Assembly (NCBI RefSeq): GCF_002272795.1
Contig: NZ_MLAT01000007.1
Location: 24,365-88,364, forward strand
DNA: 64,000 nucleotides
Direction: 5' to 3'
DNA from: Helicobacter sp. 13S00482-2
GTDB lineage: Bacteria > Campylobacterota > Campylobacteria > Campylobacterales > Helicobacteraceae
Shown here in pieces: positions 37,421 through 45,966 of the stretch. The notes beneath the pieces were generated by a model. It saw only the letters and a list, made by a program, of their open reading frames with translations, was not told the DNA's origin and made no database searches. The stretch's first letter is position 1. Every line of letters begins with the position of its first letter. Position numbers and translations under genes: made by a program.

Positions 37421-39127
37421 TCAAATGCTCGGAGAAATTTCTATTCTCCTATCACAACGTTTAATAGTGTCCAATCTATGGGCAATTACTAGTAAGGTCT
37501 TATTTTTTGCAACGTCATAAATTTCATTCATAATCTTTGCTTCTGTCTGTGTATCTAAGGCACTTGTAGCTTCATCTAAAACCAAGATTTCTGGATCATC
37601 ATATATTGCTCTAGCAATCCCAATTCGTTGTTTCTGGCCTCCGCTTAATAATATACCACCCTCTCCAACAATCGTATCAAGTCCATCATGTTTTTCTAAA
37701 AACTCCCAAATATTTGCCTTCTTACAAGCAGAGATAAGCTTTTGTTTGTTCATTTCACTTCCAAATGCCACATTCTCAGCCACATTCCCATCAAATAAAT
37801 AGATTGTTTGAGGAATATAACCAATTTTTTTACGCCAAGTGCGAAGATTGTGATTGTTCAGTTTGACTCCATCGATTAAAATCTCCCCCTTATTGGGCTT
37901 ATATATTCCGATAATAATATCCACCAAAGTGCTTTTTCCTGCTCCAGAAGGACCACAAAATGCAATCTTATCTCCCTTATTAATGAGAAGATTAAAATCC
38001 TCAATAATAGGTTTAGTCACATCATAAGCAAAACTCACATTTTTAAGTTCAATATTTTTTTCAAAATTACATGGCTTATCATCTTCTAACTCCACAGACT
38101 GGGTAAGATTTTCATAAACATTATTGAGAGCTTTTTTGTAAAAACTCATGGCATTATAATTGGTTAAGATTTTATTTGCTGAAGGCAATATCCTATAAAG
38201 GGCAAGTGCATACATAGAAATAATAGGAATCACAGCACTCACATCGTTATAGCGGATTAAAATGTAAGCCACACAACAAATAAGCAAAATAAACCCTATG
38301 GTTTCCAAAAAACTTTTCGGAACAGAATTGAGTGTTTGAAATTTGGTAAAAATATTCGCACGATTTGAGCTAGTATTTTCGAATACTTCATAAATTTCTT
38401 TTTGGTTTCCTTTGAGCTTGATAAACTTAAAATTACCAAAGGTTTGAGTGATGATTTTTCCAAACTGAGTATCTATCAAAACACGTTTATCGCCTTGTTT
38501 TTTTATCTTTTTACTAACTGTTTTGATAATAAATAATATTTGCAACCCCATAATAATGGTTAAAACTAGAGTCATCTTCCAACTCACCAACAAGAGCAAA
38601 ATATACATCAAAATAATTGTGAATGCCTCAGCAAACATTTGTAAAAAATTCTGAATATATTGCGAGACATCTTGAGCTTCTTGTGCGATAGATAGACGTA
38701 TTCTGTCAGTATTTTTTTTTGTAAAATCAAAATAACTCAATTCTGCAGATTTACAAAACAATCGATAAGCAAAATAATGTGATTTGCCAAAAGCAAAACT
38801 ATTGAGAAAATAATTGTAAAAAACACCATAAATAGCTCTAAAAAGATAAAATACAACCAAAGTAGCACTAAAAAAAAGCATAAAATTCAAAGTATTAGAA
38901 AAACCCATCCATTGATAAATTTTGAGCGGAATAGCATTATTAAGTATCTGATCAGGATTACTTGCGAATGTAATAAATGGCATAATAATACTAATCCCGA
39001 GTGTTTCTAGGATCGAAAACATAATCGTTCCAAGCAAGAGCCACAACAAGATAATCTTATCTCTTCTTGTAACCAAATAACGAAGCTTGTACAGATCGGT
39101 GGTTGTTTTTTGATTGTGCTTATTCAT
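37421..39127 (-). CDS. ABC-type lipid-linked oligosaccharide flippase (PglK/Wzk family)
   Basis: A 568-residue half-transporter: six membrane segments (about 25-310), then a nucleotide-binding domain with Walker A GPSGAGKST (near 395-403), the signature LSGGQKQR and Walker B EILVLDEATSALD, ending in IAHRLDTIKRCD. Along its whole length it resembles C. jejuni PglK/WlaB and H. pylori Wzk, which flip undecaprenyl-linked glycans to the periplasm. The C-terminus (RRIEISPSI) is shorter than usual, within a GAGCAT/ATGCTC hairpin at 37415-37430. It diverges from the acyl-modification cluster, so it could export the glycan which that cluster decorates; that link is inference. Confidence 0.87.
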   Translation of the reverse strand: MNKHNQKTTTDLYKLRYLVTRRDKIILLWLLLGTIMFSILETLGISIIMPFITFASNPDQILNNAIPLKIYQWMGFSNTLNFMLFFSATLVVFYLFRAIYGVFYNYFLNSFAFGKSHYFAYRLFCKSAELSYFDFTKKNTDRIRLSIAQEAQDVSQYIQNFLQMFAEAFTIILMYILLLLVSWKMTLVLTIIMGLQILFIIKTVSKKIKKQGDKRVLIDTQFGKIITQTFGNFKFIKLKGNQKEIYEVFENTSSNRANIFTKFQTLNSVPKSFLETIGFILLICCVAYILIRYNDVSAVIPIISMYALALYRILPSANKILTNYNAMSFYKKALNNVYENLTQSVELEDDKPCNFEKNIELKNVSFAYDVTKPIIEDFNLLINKGDKIAFCGPSGAGKSTLVDIIIGIYKPNKGEILIDGVKLNNHNLRTWRKKIGYIPQTIYLFDGNVAENVAFGSEMNKQKLISACKKANIWEFLEKHDGLDTIVGEGGILLSGGQKQRIGIARAIYDDPEILVLDEATSALDTQTEAKIMNEIYDVAKNKTLLVIAHRLDTIKRCDRRIEISPSI

Positions 39128-39245
39128 CTCTCTACTTAATTTGAAATGGGCAAAATTATAGCCTTTTAGATTTTAAACAAACATAATAGATTTTATTCCT
39201 TTTGAAGTGCTCAAGTTTGAACTATAGGTTTTTTAGATGATGTTA

Positions 39246-39254
39246 TGCTAAAAT
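39246..39254 (+). promoter_or_regulatory. Possible extended -10 of the first acyl-modification operon
   Basis: TGC followed by TAAAAT lies 47 bases before the first start codon of the cluster. It is the only good -10-like element between the divergent flippase gene and the cluster. Confidence 0.45.
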
Positions 39255-39300
39255 AACGCACAAAAAATTAGATCATAAATTTTAACATTCTAAGGTAATA

Positions 39301-39966
39301 ATGAATAGTTTTTATACGATTGAGGAATTACAAACCCTAGGTTTCAAATCACTTGGCAAGGATGTGTTGTTGAGCAAAAAAGCTAGTGTTTATAACCCTC
39401 AAAATATCTCTATCGGGAATAATGTGCGAATTGATGATTTTGTAATCCTCTCTGGACATATCAACATTAAAAACCATGTCCATATAAGTACAGGGAGTGT
39501 GCTTATGGCAAAAGAAGAAGGCATATATATTGATGATTTTTCAGCTGTGAGTGTACAGTGCAAGATATTAGGCTCTAGCGATGATTTTAAGGGGGAAGCT
39601 TTGGTGGGGCCTTGCATTCCTATGGAATACAGAAAGATTACTAGCAAACCCATCAAACTAGAAAAATTTTCTCTACTAGGATGTGGTTCTATTATCTTAC
39701 CAGGTGGCTCTCTTGCAGAAGGTGTTAGCGTTGGAGCATCTAGTTTGGTGATACGCCCTACAAAAGCTTGGAGTGTATATTTTGGGATACCTGCAAAGAG
39801 ATTGATGCAAAGAGATAAGAATCTCTTGAAACTGAGTGAAGAATTTCTTGATTCTAGCTTCAATACCGATAAAGCAATGGGGGGGGGGGCATACAAAAGA
39901 TTCTTAAATAAATCTTTGTACAATTCTAGTCATACATCCCCTCACCCCTCTGTAAGAGTTGCTTAA
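39301..39966 (+). CDS. Hexapeptide-repeat acyltransferase with a phase-variable C-terminal tail
   Basis: A 221-residue left-handed beta-helix acyltransferase. Hexapeptide turns run from about residue 34 to 160 (ISIGNNVRIDDFVILSG, LLGCGSIILPGGSLAEGVSV), ending in the usual YFGIPAKRLM. Such enzymes move an acetyl or other acyl group to a sugar hydroxyl or amine. The enzyme proper ends near residue 192; an 11-G tract (39879-39889) then encodes GGG and a tail ending PHPSVRVA. The stop codon overlaps the next gene's ATG (TAATG). With 10 or 12 G the frame stops soon after the tract, well before that start codon. First gene of the cluster. Confidence 0.82.
   Translation: MNSFYTIEELQTLGFKSLGKDVLLSKKASVYNPQNISIGNNVRIDDFVILSGHINIKNHVHISTGSVLMAKEEGIYIDDFSAVSVQCKILGSSDDFKGEALVGPCIPMEYRKITSKPIKLEKFSLLGCGSIILPGGSLAEGVSVGASSLVIRPTKAWSVYFGIPAKRLMQRDKNLLKLSEEFLDSSFNTDKAMGGGAYKRFLNKSLYNSSHTSPHPSVRVA
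39879..39889 (+). repeat. Phase-variable tract of 11 G at a gene's 3' end
   Basis: Eleven G in a row follow the end of the acyltransferase domain. At this length the frame runs to 39966 and overlaps the next start codon; one more or one fewer G stops translation within about 30 bases. Slipped-strand change at such tracts is well known in Helicobacter and Campylobacter. Confidence 0.85.
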
Positions 39967-40312
39967 TGAAAAACATTATTTTCATAGGAGCAGGTGGATT
40001 TGCAAGTGAATGTTATCAGTATTTATTAGATGTAATGAGTACTGATAAAAGTATCTCTTTTAAAGGTTTTCTCTCTACTAGTAATGATTTACAACCTTAT
40101 GACTTGCAGAGGTTTTTTTTAGGTCATTATGATGATTATGATTTTAAAGAAAATGATTATCTAGTCATTGCTATTGGTAGTCCTATTGCAAGATACAAAC
40201 TCTATCATCATTTTAAAGACAAGGGATTGAAATTTTATAATCTCATCTCTCCAAAAGCTTTTATTACTCATACAAAAAATATAGGTGAATGTAATGTTAT
40301 TGCACCTTTTAG
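39940..40312 (+). repeat. 373-bp direct repeat, copy 1
   Basis: Identical to 42199-42571. It covers the last codons of the upstream tail (PHPSVRVA), the TAATG junction and the first 115 or so codons of a NeuD-like gene. After its end the two NeuD genes diverge abruptly. Confidence 0.95.
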
Positions 40313-40625
40313 CACACTAGGTATCAACACAATTATCGGGAATGCTAACCTCATTGGCCCATATTCACTCATAGGGCATGATTGCGAGATGGGAAATTAT
40401 AACTTTGTAAGTTCGTACGTTTCTTTTGGGGGCGGTTCAAAAATCGGGGATTTGAATTTCCTAGCTCATAAAGCCACATTAACACCAAAAACAATCATAC
40501 AAAACAACTGCACCGTATCTGCCAATTCTGTGATTTCCAAAAAACTAAAAGATAATTCTATTGCACTTGGAAACCCCGCAGAAGTAATCGGAACCAATCC
40601 AACACAGGAGAATCATAATGCCTAA
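39966..40625 (+). CDS. NeuD/PglD-like sugar acyltransferase, paralogue 1
   Basis: A 219-residue protein with an N-terminal Rossmann-like nucleotide-sugar domain (IIFIGAGGFASECYQYL, about 3-115) and a C-terminal beta-helix with hexapeptides and an active-site-like His (LIGPYSLIGHDCEMGNYN). PglD and NeuD of this family N- or O-acetylate nucleotide-activated sugars. The first 115 residues are identical to those of paralogue 2 (42225-42878) but the C-terminal half differs, so the two share one binding domain with different acyl-transfer parts. The start overlaps the previous stop by one base; a weak TAAGAG lies 7 bases upstream. The end overlaps the ACP gene by 8 bases. Confidence 0.86.
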   Translation: MKNIIFIGAGGFASECYQYLLDVMSTDKSISFKGFLSTSNDLQPYDLQRFFLGHYDDYDFKENDYLVIAIGSPIARYKLYHHFKDKGLKFYNLISPKAFITHTKNIGECNVIAPFSTLGINTIIGNANLIGPYSLIGHDCEMGNYNFVSSYVSFGGGSKIGDLNFLAHKATLTPKTIIQNNCTVSANSVISKKLKDNSIALGNPAEVIGTNPTQENHNA

Positions 40626-40848
40626 AAATAAAATCAAAGAGATCATAAAAGAATTGCGTCCTGACATAGAAGTACAAGATAGCACAGAATTTATCAATGA
40701 TGGGATATTTGATTCTTTTGATATTGTATCTATCGTCAGTGCACTTGATAAAGAATTTAACATTTCAATTGATGGAACCAAAATCTCTCCAGAATATTTC
40801 AATACACTTGATGATATAACAAAACTAGTGCAGGAAAGCAAAAAATGA
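40618..40848 (+). CDS. Acyl carrier protein 1
   Basis: A 76-residue acidic four-helix protein with the phosphopantetheine site in GIFDSFDIVSIVSAL (Ser near residue 33), matching the DSL/DSF attachment motif of carrier proteins. It would hold an acyl or aminoacyl chain as a thioester for the ketoacyl synthase or the acyltransferases of this cluster. It differs strongly from a fatty-acid-synthesis AcpP. It overlaps both neighbours (8 bases before, 4 after). Confidence 0.85.
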   Translation: MPKNKIKEIIKELRPDIEVQDSTEFINDGIFDSFDIVSIVSALDKEFNISIDGTKISPEYFNTLDDITKLVQESKK

Positions 40849-41915
40849 ATTTTAGCTTTTTTGGGAAAAAAATCTCTTCGATTATAGCCATCTTGCCTGA
40901 AAATGAAAGTTATTTTGATGATGAGATTCCTAATTATAATTTTCCTCTAAAAAAATCAAAGATCCTCAAAGAGTTGATGGGTTATCACAAGCATAAAATC
41001 GCTGGCAAAAATCAACTAGCTTCAGATTTTGTCATTGCAGGGTTCAAAAAATTATTTGAAGATAACATCATCAATCCCAAAGAAATTGATGCATTCATTT
41101 ACATCACACAATCCCCTGATTATCTAGTACCACAAACCTCAACCATTATTGCGCATCAAGTAGGTCTTAAAAAAGATATTTTATGTTTTGATATCAATCA
41201 AGGCTGTGCGGGTTTTGTTCACGGGTTGTTTCAAGCATTTTTTATGCTAGAAAATCCAAATATTCACAAAGTTGCCATAGCCAACTCTGATGTTTTAAGC
41301 CATAAGGTCAATAAAAAAGATCGTAATAGCTATCCACTAGTAGGCGATGGGGGGAGCATTGCAATCATAGAAAAAAGTCAGATAAACAATCAAATCTTGT
41401 GTTTCAATCAAACCTTCGGAGAAAATGCCCTAGCAATCTGTATTCCTGCTGGAGGTTTCAAGCTTCCTAGCACTGATGAAACAAACAAAGATTTTGAGGA
41501 TGAAGATGGCAACATAAGAAATCTAAACAATCTAGTCATGCAAGGGGCTTCTGTTTTTAGCTTCGTTCAAGAATATGTCCCTAGTATGGTCAAATCATTA
41601 TTAGAGCAAGGAAATCTCACTCAAAAAGACATTGATTTTTTTATTTTTCACCAACCCAATAAGTTCATGCTCGAAAAATTAGCCGATAAGCTCGAAATTC
41701 CTCATCAAAAAATGCCTAATAATATTGTGGAAAACTTCGGTAATGGAAGTGGAATCACCATACCCTTAAACATGTGTTTCAATCTAAAAGAAAGACTCAC
41801 TCAAGAAGGATTGAAAATATGTTTTGGTGGTTTTGGAGTTGGTCTAACACTAGCTGGAATCATTATGGATGTAGAAAAAATCCCTTATCTAAATCTAATC
41901 TCTTTGAAGGAGTAA
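40845..41915 (+). CDS. 3-oxoacyl-ACP synthase III-like ketosynthase
   Basis: A 356-residue thiolase-fold enzyme of the FabH type. The full Cys-His-Asn set is visible: FDINQGCAGFVHGL (Cys near 121), FFIFHQPNKFMLEKL (His near 268) and NFGNGSGITIPL (Asn near 298). FabH-type enzymes start chains by joining an acyl-CoA with malonyl-ACP; divergent ones make amide or ester bonds. Flanked by two ACP genes with overlaps of 4 bases and a gap of 1, it is probably dedicated to the cluster's own acyl group. A fabH copy beside ACP genes also occurs in the C. jejuni flagellin glycosylation island. Confidence 0.9.
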   Translation: MNFSFFGKKISSIIAILPENESYFDDEIPNYNFPLKKSKILKELMGYHKHKIAGKNQLASDFVIAGFKKLFEDNIINPKEIDAFIYITQSPDYLVPQTSTIIAHQVGLKKDILCFDINQGCAGFVHGLFQAFFMLENPNIHKVAIANSDVLSHKVNKKDRNSYPLVGDGGSIAIIEKSQINNQILCFNQTFGENALAICIPAGGFKLPSTDETNKDFEDEDGNIRNLNNLVMQGASVFSFVQEYVPSMVKSLLEQGNLTQKDIDFFIFHQPNKFMLEKLADKLEIPHQKMPNNIVENFGNGSGITIPLNMCFNLKERLTQEGLKICFGGFGVGLTLAGIIMDVEKIPYLNLISLKE

Positions 41916-41916
41916 T

Positions 41917-42225
41917 ATGCAAGATCTATTGAATAAAATCCAAGATTTACTTGATGTAGAAAAACTTTTTTTAGAAGATAAGCTCACTAACTTTGAAGAA
42001 TGGGACAGTCTCACGATGGTGGCTCTGGTTTCTTTTGCACAAAAACATTATCATATAAACATCACCTTAGATGCATTAAGGGCTTGTGAAAAAATCCAAG
42101 ATATTTGCAATCTCTTTAAGCTTAATGGAGGGGGGGGGGGTGAGCTAAAAACCGAATTTGCTTTTATCGCAAATTGCTTCACTCATCTTCGTTTAAAACC
42201 TCACCCCTCTGTAAGAGTTGCTTAA
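41917..42225 (+). CDS. Acyl carrier protein 2 with phase-variable tail
   Basis: A 102-residue product. Residues 1-70 are an ACP (FEEWDSLTMVALVSFAQ, attachment Ser near 31). A G tract (11 G, 42130-42140) then adds GGGGG and a tail of 27 residues ending PHPSVRVA, the same end as the first gene's tail. The tail contains no domain and is coded by DNA with a small inverted repeat (AATTTGC/GCAAATT), so it looks like a former spacer read as protein. Its stop overlaps the ATG of NeuD paralogue 2. Other tract lengths would stop early and leave a normal-sized ACP. Confidence 0.82.
   Translation: MQDLLNKIQDLLDVEKLFLEDKLTNFEEWDSLTMVALVSFAQKHYHINITLDALRACEKIQDICNLFKLNGGGGGELKTEFAFIANCFTHLRLKPHPSVRVA
42130..42140 (+). 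repeat. Phase-variable tract of 11 G at the ACP 2 3' end
   Basis: The tract lies right after the ACP domain. At 11 G the frame reaches 42225 and overlaps the next start codon. The tract length was taken from the translated frame, which requires 11. Confidence 0.83.
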
Positions 42226-42571
42226 TGAAAAACATTATTTTCATAGGAGCAGGTGGATTTGCAAGTGAATGTTATCAGTATTTATTAGATGTAATGAGTA
42301 CTGATAAAAGTATCTCTTTTAAAGGTTTTCTCTCTACTAGTAATGATTTACAACCTTATGACTTGCAGAGGTTTTTTTTAGGTCATTATGATGATTATGA
42401 TTTTAAAGAAAATGATTATCTAGTCATTGCTATTGGTAGTCCTATTGCAAGATACAAACTCTATCATCATTTTAAAGACAAGGGATTGAAATTTTATAAT
42501 CTCATCTCTCCAAAAGCTTTTATTACTCATACAAAAAATATAGGTGAATGTAATGTTATTGCACCTTTTAG
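42199..42571 (+). repeat. 373-bp direct repeat, copy 2
   Basis: Identical to 39940-40312, covering the tail end, the TAATG junction and the shared N-terminal half of the NeuD genes. Perfect identity points to recent duplication or ongoing gene conversion, or to selection for exchange of the C-terminal halves. Confidence 0.95.
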
Positions 42572-42878
42572 TGTGATTGCTTACAACACCATTATAGGAA
42601 ATGGAAATCTCATCAATGTATCTTGTGCATTAGGTCATGATAGCGTGCTTGGGAATTTTAATATCATTGGTTCTTACTCTGGTTTTGCAGGATTTTCTTC
42701 ACTTGAAGATGGTAACTATTTAGGTCCTAGAGTGAATTTATTCCCAAAAGCAAGGGTAGGCAGTAATTGTAAAATCTCCGCAGGAAGTATCATATTCAAA
42801 CGTATAAAAGATAATTCGATTGCATTTGGGAATCCTGCGGAGGTAATTGGGACAAATGAATTTTTTAACTTCAAATAA
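42225..42878 (+). CDS. NeuD/PglD-like sugar acyltransferase, paralogue 2
   Basis: A 217-residue protein with the same first 115 residues as paralogue 1 (identical DNA), then its own beta-helix: FSVIAYNTIIGNGNLINVSC, a His in ALGHDSVLGNF, and EVIGTNEF at the end. The last stretch (RIKDNSIAFGNPAEVIGTN) again resembles paralogue 1 (KLKDNSIALGNPAEVIGTN). It probably binds the same nucleotide sugar but may use another acyl donor or position. The start is the ATG at 42225 inside TAATG; an earlier in-frame start lies within the ACP 2 tail and is rejected. Confidence 0.86.
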   Translation: MKNIIFIGAGGFASECYQYLLDVMSTDKSISFKGFLSTSNDLQPYDLQRFFLGHYDDYDFKENDYLVIAIGSPIARYKLYHHFKDKGLKFYNLISPKAFITHTKNIGECNVIAPFSVIAYNTIIGNGNLINVSCALGHDSVLGNFNIIGSYSGFAGFSSLEDGNYLGPRVNLFPKARVGSNCKISAGSIIFKRIKDNSIAFGNPAEVIGTNEFFNFK

Positions 42879-42889
42879 AGGAACAACAA

Positions 42890-43108
42890 ATGGAAAAAAT
42901 TTATAAGAAACTAGAAGATCTTTTAGATACTGAGTCTGTAAAAGAGGATGATATACTCGAAGATTTTGAAGATTGGGATAGTCTATGTATCATCACTTTG
43001 ATAACATTTTTAGATAAAGAATACAATGTAAATCTCTATACCAATGAGTTAAAATCAGCCAAAACAATAGGAGATTTAATCGCTTTGATTCAAAGCAAAC
43101 TCAAATGA
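42890..43108 (+). CDS. Acyl carrier protein 3
   Basis: A 72-residue acidic carrier protein; attachment site FEDWDSLCIITLITFL with Ser near residue 31. It resembles ACP 2 (FEEWDSLTMVALVSF) more than ACP 1. AAAGGA lies about 9 bases before its ATG, and its end overlaps the SDR gene by four bases. Why the cluster needs four carriers is unknown; each may serve one ligase or transferase. Confidence 0.85.
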   Translation: MEKIYKKLEDLLDTESVKEDDILEDFEDWDSLCIITLITFLDKEYNVNLYTNELKSAKTIGDLIALIQSKLK

Positions 43109-43821
43109 AACCCGCTATTTTAATCACAGGTGGGAGTTCTGGAATAGGCCAGGAGATCGCACTAGAGCTTGGAGAAAAATACAATCTCATCTTCATCGTG
43201 AGAGATGAACTAAAAACCAAAAAAATGATAGCCACTTTACATCATCAAAATGAACATAAAATTTTTGAATGCGATCTTTTGGATCTAGAAAAACTTCAAA
43301 ACATTATGGAGCAAATATCTAAAAATTTTAAAATTGAGGCTTTTATTCACTCTGCTGGAGTCAGCTATGTTTCTTATGCAAAAAACTTTGATTTTAATGA
43401 AATGATAAAATGTGCAAAAATAAATCTTTATTCTGCAATGCTCATCATAAAATTTTTACTCAAAAAAAATCTCAAACCCTATCTAAAAGATATTATCTTC
43501 ATATCAAGCACATTCAGCAAAAAAGGCGAAATAGGAAATAGCTTTTATGCTAGCACTAAAGGCGGATTAGATGCTTATATGAAAAGCCTCAGTTTGGAGC
43601 TTGCACCTGATATTAAAGTTAATTCTATTTTGCCAGGAGGTATCTTTGATACAGGTATGACTAAAAATCTATTTAGCCAAGCTCAAAAACAAGAGATACT
43701 AAAAGCATACCCCTTAGGTGAAGGTAAAACAAAAGATATAGCTCAAGGAGTAAAATTCATTCTTCATTGCAAATGGATAAGCGGACAACAAATCATCATA
43801 GATGGCGGATATAGCGTATAA
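43105..43821 (+). CDS. Short-chain dehydrogenase/reductase 1 (FabG-like)
   Basis: A 238-residue NAD(P)-dependent oxidoreductase: cofactor loop TGGSSGIG (8-15), IHSAGVSYVS in the NNAG position, catalytic Ser in FISSTFSKKG and Tyr-Lys in FYASTKGGLDAY, and C-terminal ISGQQIIIDGGYSV. A FabG-like enzyme could reduce the beta-keto group made by the ketosynthase to a hydroxyacyl chain; that step is inferred from the neighbourhood. It overlaps ACP 3 by four bases. Confidence 0.9.
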   Translation: MKPAILITGGSSGIGQEIALELGEKYNLIFIVRDELKTKKMIATLHHQNEHKIFECDLLDLEKLQNIMEQISKNFKIEAFIHSAGVSYVSYAKNFDFNEMIKCAKINLYSAMLIIKFLLKKNLKPYLKDIIFISSTFSKKGEIGNSFYASTKGGLDAYMKSLSLELAPDIKVNSILPGGIFDTGMTKNLFSQAQKQEILKAYPLGEGKTKDIAQGVKFILHCKWISGQQIIIDGGYSV

Positions 43822-43833
43822 AAAGGAACTAAA

Positions 43834-44676
43834 ATGCAAGATTTAAACACAGTTTTATTTATAGATAAAAATAACCCTATCACAAAAAATGATATCTTAA
43901 AAACGCTGATAGAACTTGGAGCAAAAGAATGCGATTACTTATTTATCCATTCAGAGCTTAATTTTGGAGCACCCAATGAAAAATTGAACAAAAGAGAGCT
44001 TTTAGGTCACATCGTGGATATTTTCACTTCAATGAAGATTAAAAATATCATTATGCCAACCTTTAGTTTTAGTTTTTGTGCAAAAGAAGATTTTGATATT
44101 AAAAATACTAAATCCCCAATGGGAATTTTGAGTGAATATTTTAGAAAACTACAAAGCGTTGAGCGAACATTAGATCCTCTGATGTCCTGTGCGGTTATGG
44201 GGGAAGATAGAAATCTTTTTAATATTAGCAAACAATCTTGTGGTGTGGGGAGTTTATTTGATAAGTTGCACAACAAAGATGTGAAATTTTTATTTTTTGG
44301 AAACAGAGTGTGTGATTGTTTCACCTATTCTCACTATATTGAGAGAATGCTAGAAGTCCCATATCGCTATGATAAAATCTTTGGAGGCAAGATTATTTTA
44401 GAAAATACTAACTATGAAGATAGTTTTGTTCTACCTGTGAGATATGCAAATGTGGAGGCGTTCAAAGATGACACACTCAACAGAACTTTAAATAAATACA
44501 ATGCCATCAAAGAGATGAAAATTGGTCAAAGTCAAATACAGATTATAGATGAGAGAAACGCCTATAAAATTATTTCTGAAGAGATTCTTTCTAATATAGA
44601 CTTTATGCTTGAGTTTCCCTATCCTAGAGATTTTTTAGACAAAAGCTACATTTATGAAAAAAAGGTCGCCTTATGA
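43834..44676 (+). CDS. AAC(3)-family N-acyltransferase
   Basis: A 280-residue member of the aminoglycoside 3-N-acetyltransferase fold: DYLFIHSELNFG near 30-41, NIIMPTFSFSF near 71-81, SPMGILSEYFRKL, RTLDPLMSCAVMG. In glycan loci this family transfers acyl groups to amino sugars rather than giving drug resistance; C. jejuni Cj1296-Cj1297 is such a gene in the flagellin island. It follows SDR 1 by 12 bases with its own AAGGA site, and overlaps SDR 2 by four bases. Confidence 0.85.
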   Translation: MQDLNTVLFIDKNNPITKNDILKTLIELGAKECDYLFIHSELNFGAPNEKLNKRELLGHIVDIFTSMKIKNIIMPTFSFSFCAKEDFDIKNTKSPMGILSEYFRKLQSVERTLDPLMSCAVMGEDRNLFNISKQSCGVGSLFDKLHNKDVKFLFFGNRVCDCFTYSHYIERMLEVPYRYDKIFGGKIILENTNYEDSFVLPVRYANVEAFKDDTLNRTLNKYNAIKEMKIGQSQIQIIDERNAYKIISEEILSNIDFMLEFPYPRDFLDKSYIYEKKVAL

Positions 44677-45373
44677 ATCACACACTCATCACAGGAGCTA
44701 CTTCGGAGATTGGCAAAAATATCGCTCAAACCTTATGCTTAAAACAAAATCTAATCCTATCAGGCCGTGATCCCAAAAAACTAGAAAACACTTTAAATTC
44801 GTTATCAAATCCACAATCTCACAAGATTTTAACTCTTGATCTAAAAGATATTTGGAGTATCAAAGATTCTATTTCTTCTATGCTGAATGGGGGGGGGGTA
44901 TAAAGAATTTTATACATTGTGGAGGCAAGGCTGAATTCAGTCCTATCAGATACTTTAACTATGCAGAGAGCATTGAAAACTTTAATGTAAATTTCTTTTC
45001 TTGTTGCGAAATCATCTCCACTCTCCTAAAAAAACCTAATAAACCCCATCTAGAAAATATCATTCTCATCTCAAGCATCTCAGGAATCAGAGGATATAAA
45101 GGTAGTAGCATCTATGGAGCCTCTAAGGCCTGTTTAGACTCCATCACTAGAAGTTTATGTGATGAATTATCTCCTCAGATCAAAATCAATTCAATTGTCC
45201 TAGGCAATATCAATACAAAATCCACAATGCACCTAGAATCACTAAAGCCCTCACCTATTGGGGAAGGAAAATCTGAAGATGTCGGTAATCTAGTGGATTT
45301 TTTACTAAAAAGTGGGTATCTAAACGGTCAAAATATCGTTCTTGATGGAGGTAGAAGCACTATAGGGAACTGA
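44673..45373 (+). pseudogene. Short-chain dehydrogenase/reductase 2, phase-off by a G tract
   Basis: Two frames together encode one SDR. Residues 1-72 (TLITGATSEIGKNIAQTLC) end in a 10-G tract and stop at 44903. The rest lies in the other frame: FIHCGGKAEF, catalytic Ser in ILISSISGIRG, Tyr-Lys in IYGASKACLDS, and NGQNIVLDGGRS. Adding one G (11) joins them as NGGGGIKNFIHCGG into a 233-residue enzyme with all family motifs, so this is a switch in the off state rather than decay. It resembles SDR 1 and closes the first half of the cluster. Confidence 0.88.
44889..44898 (+). repeat. Phase-variable tract of 10 G inside SDR 2 (off)
   Basis: Ten G within the coding region, between the cofactor loop and the NNAG-type motif. 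Eleven (or eight) G would restore the frame. Confidence 0.88.
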
Positions 45374-45414
45374 GCACAAAATCTTATGAGTTTTTTTATT
45401 TGTTTTTTGCCTTA

Positions 45415-45433
45415 CGGACATATAGCTTGTCCG
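45415..45433 (+). terminator. Hairpin after the first half of the cluster
   Basis: CGGACA (45415-45420), a 7-base loop and TGTCCG (45428-45433), followed by CTTTGGTTTTT. It lies 42 bases after the SDR 2 stop and is the first terminator-like structure in 6 kb of packed genes. Confidence 0.55.
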
Positions 45434-45966
45434 CTTTGGTTTTTACGTACTTTTAAGAAACCATGACGTATTGTTTCAATCCCTTTGTTCAAAAATTCTC
45501 TAGCTCTTTTTATCCCAAGAAAAGAACAGCTAAAAGCACTATAAATGAACAGATATTTTGAGAATAAACAACATTTCTGTTTTTTCTATCAGTGATTTCA
45601 GGCTTTGCTAATACGTTTGTGGTAATGACCTACCACATACTAGAATATAAGAAAACTTCACAGAGAGATTGAGCTTATTTTTTGAATCTTTTCCAAAGAT
45701 GACTATTTTATTCATAGATTCCCCAAGTGTATTTTTCCAAATAGTTATAATGGACTTAAAGTCATCTTGAGGGCTTGGTTTTTATTGATTGGGGTGCTCA
45801 CATCAATTCATTTAAGTGCGACTTTAATTTTCTTAGTGCTTATTTCTAAGTTTAAGTAAAACTAAGCAGACCCAAACGAGCACAAACAACACCCTCCAAA
45901 AAAAGAATCAAGTGATTAAAAATAGATTTTTTGCTTTGAATTCTTTTATTTATTTTAAAAAATATA
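45434..45966. other. Non-coding or decayed stretch
   Basis: No intact gene is seen. One plus-strand frame near 45745-45860 gives a hydrophobic stretch (LRAWFLLIGVLTSIHLSATL), which may be the relic of a membrane protein gene, but no family is recognisable. The rest has stops in all frames. Confidence 0.45.

Noticed and set aside
37415..37430. GAGCAT/ATGCTC hairpin at the end of the flippase gene
   Set aside because: It is short, includes the stop codon and has no T run. Termination is possible but not supported enough to list.
39399..39923. A 174-residue antisense frame over the first acyltransferase gene
   Set aside because: The plus strand encodes an evident hexapeptide enzyme; the antisense product is proline/serine-rich with no family features.
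45745..45860. Hydrophobic stretch resembling the end of a membrane protein
   Set aside because: It is short, with no start, ribosome site or recognisable family. Mentioned only as a possible relic.
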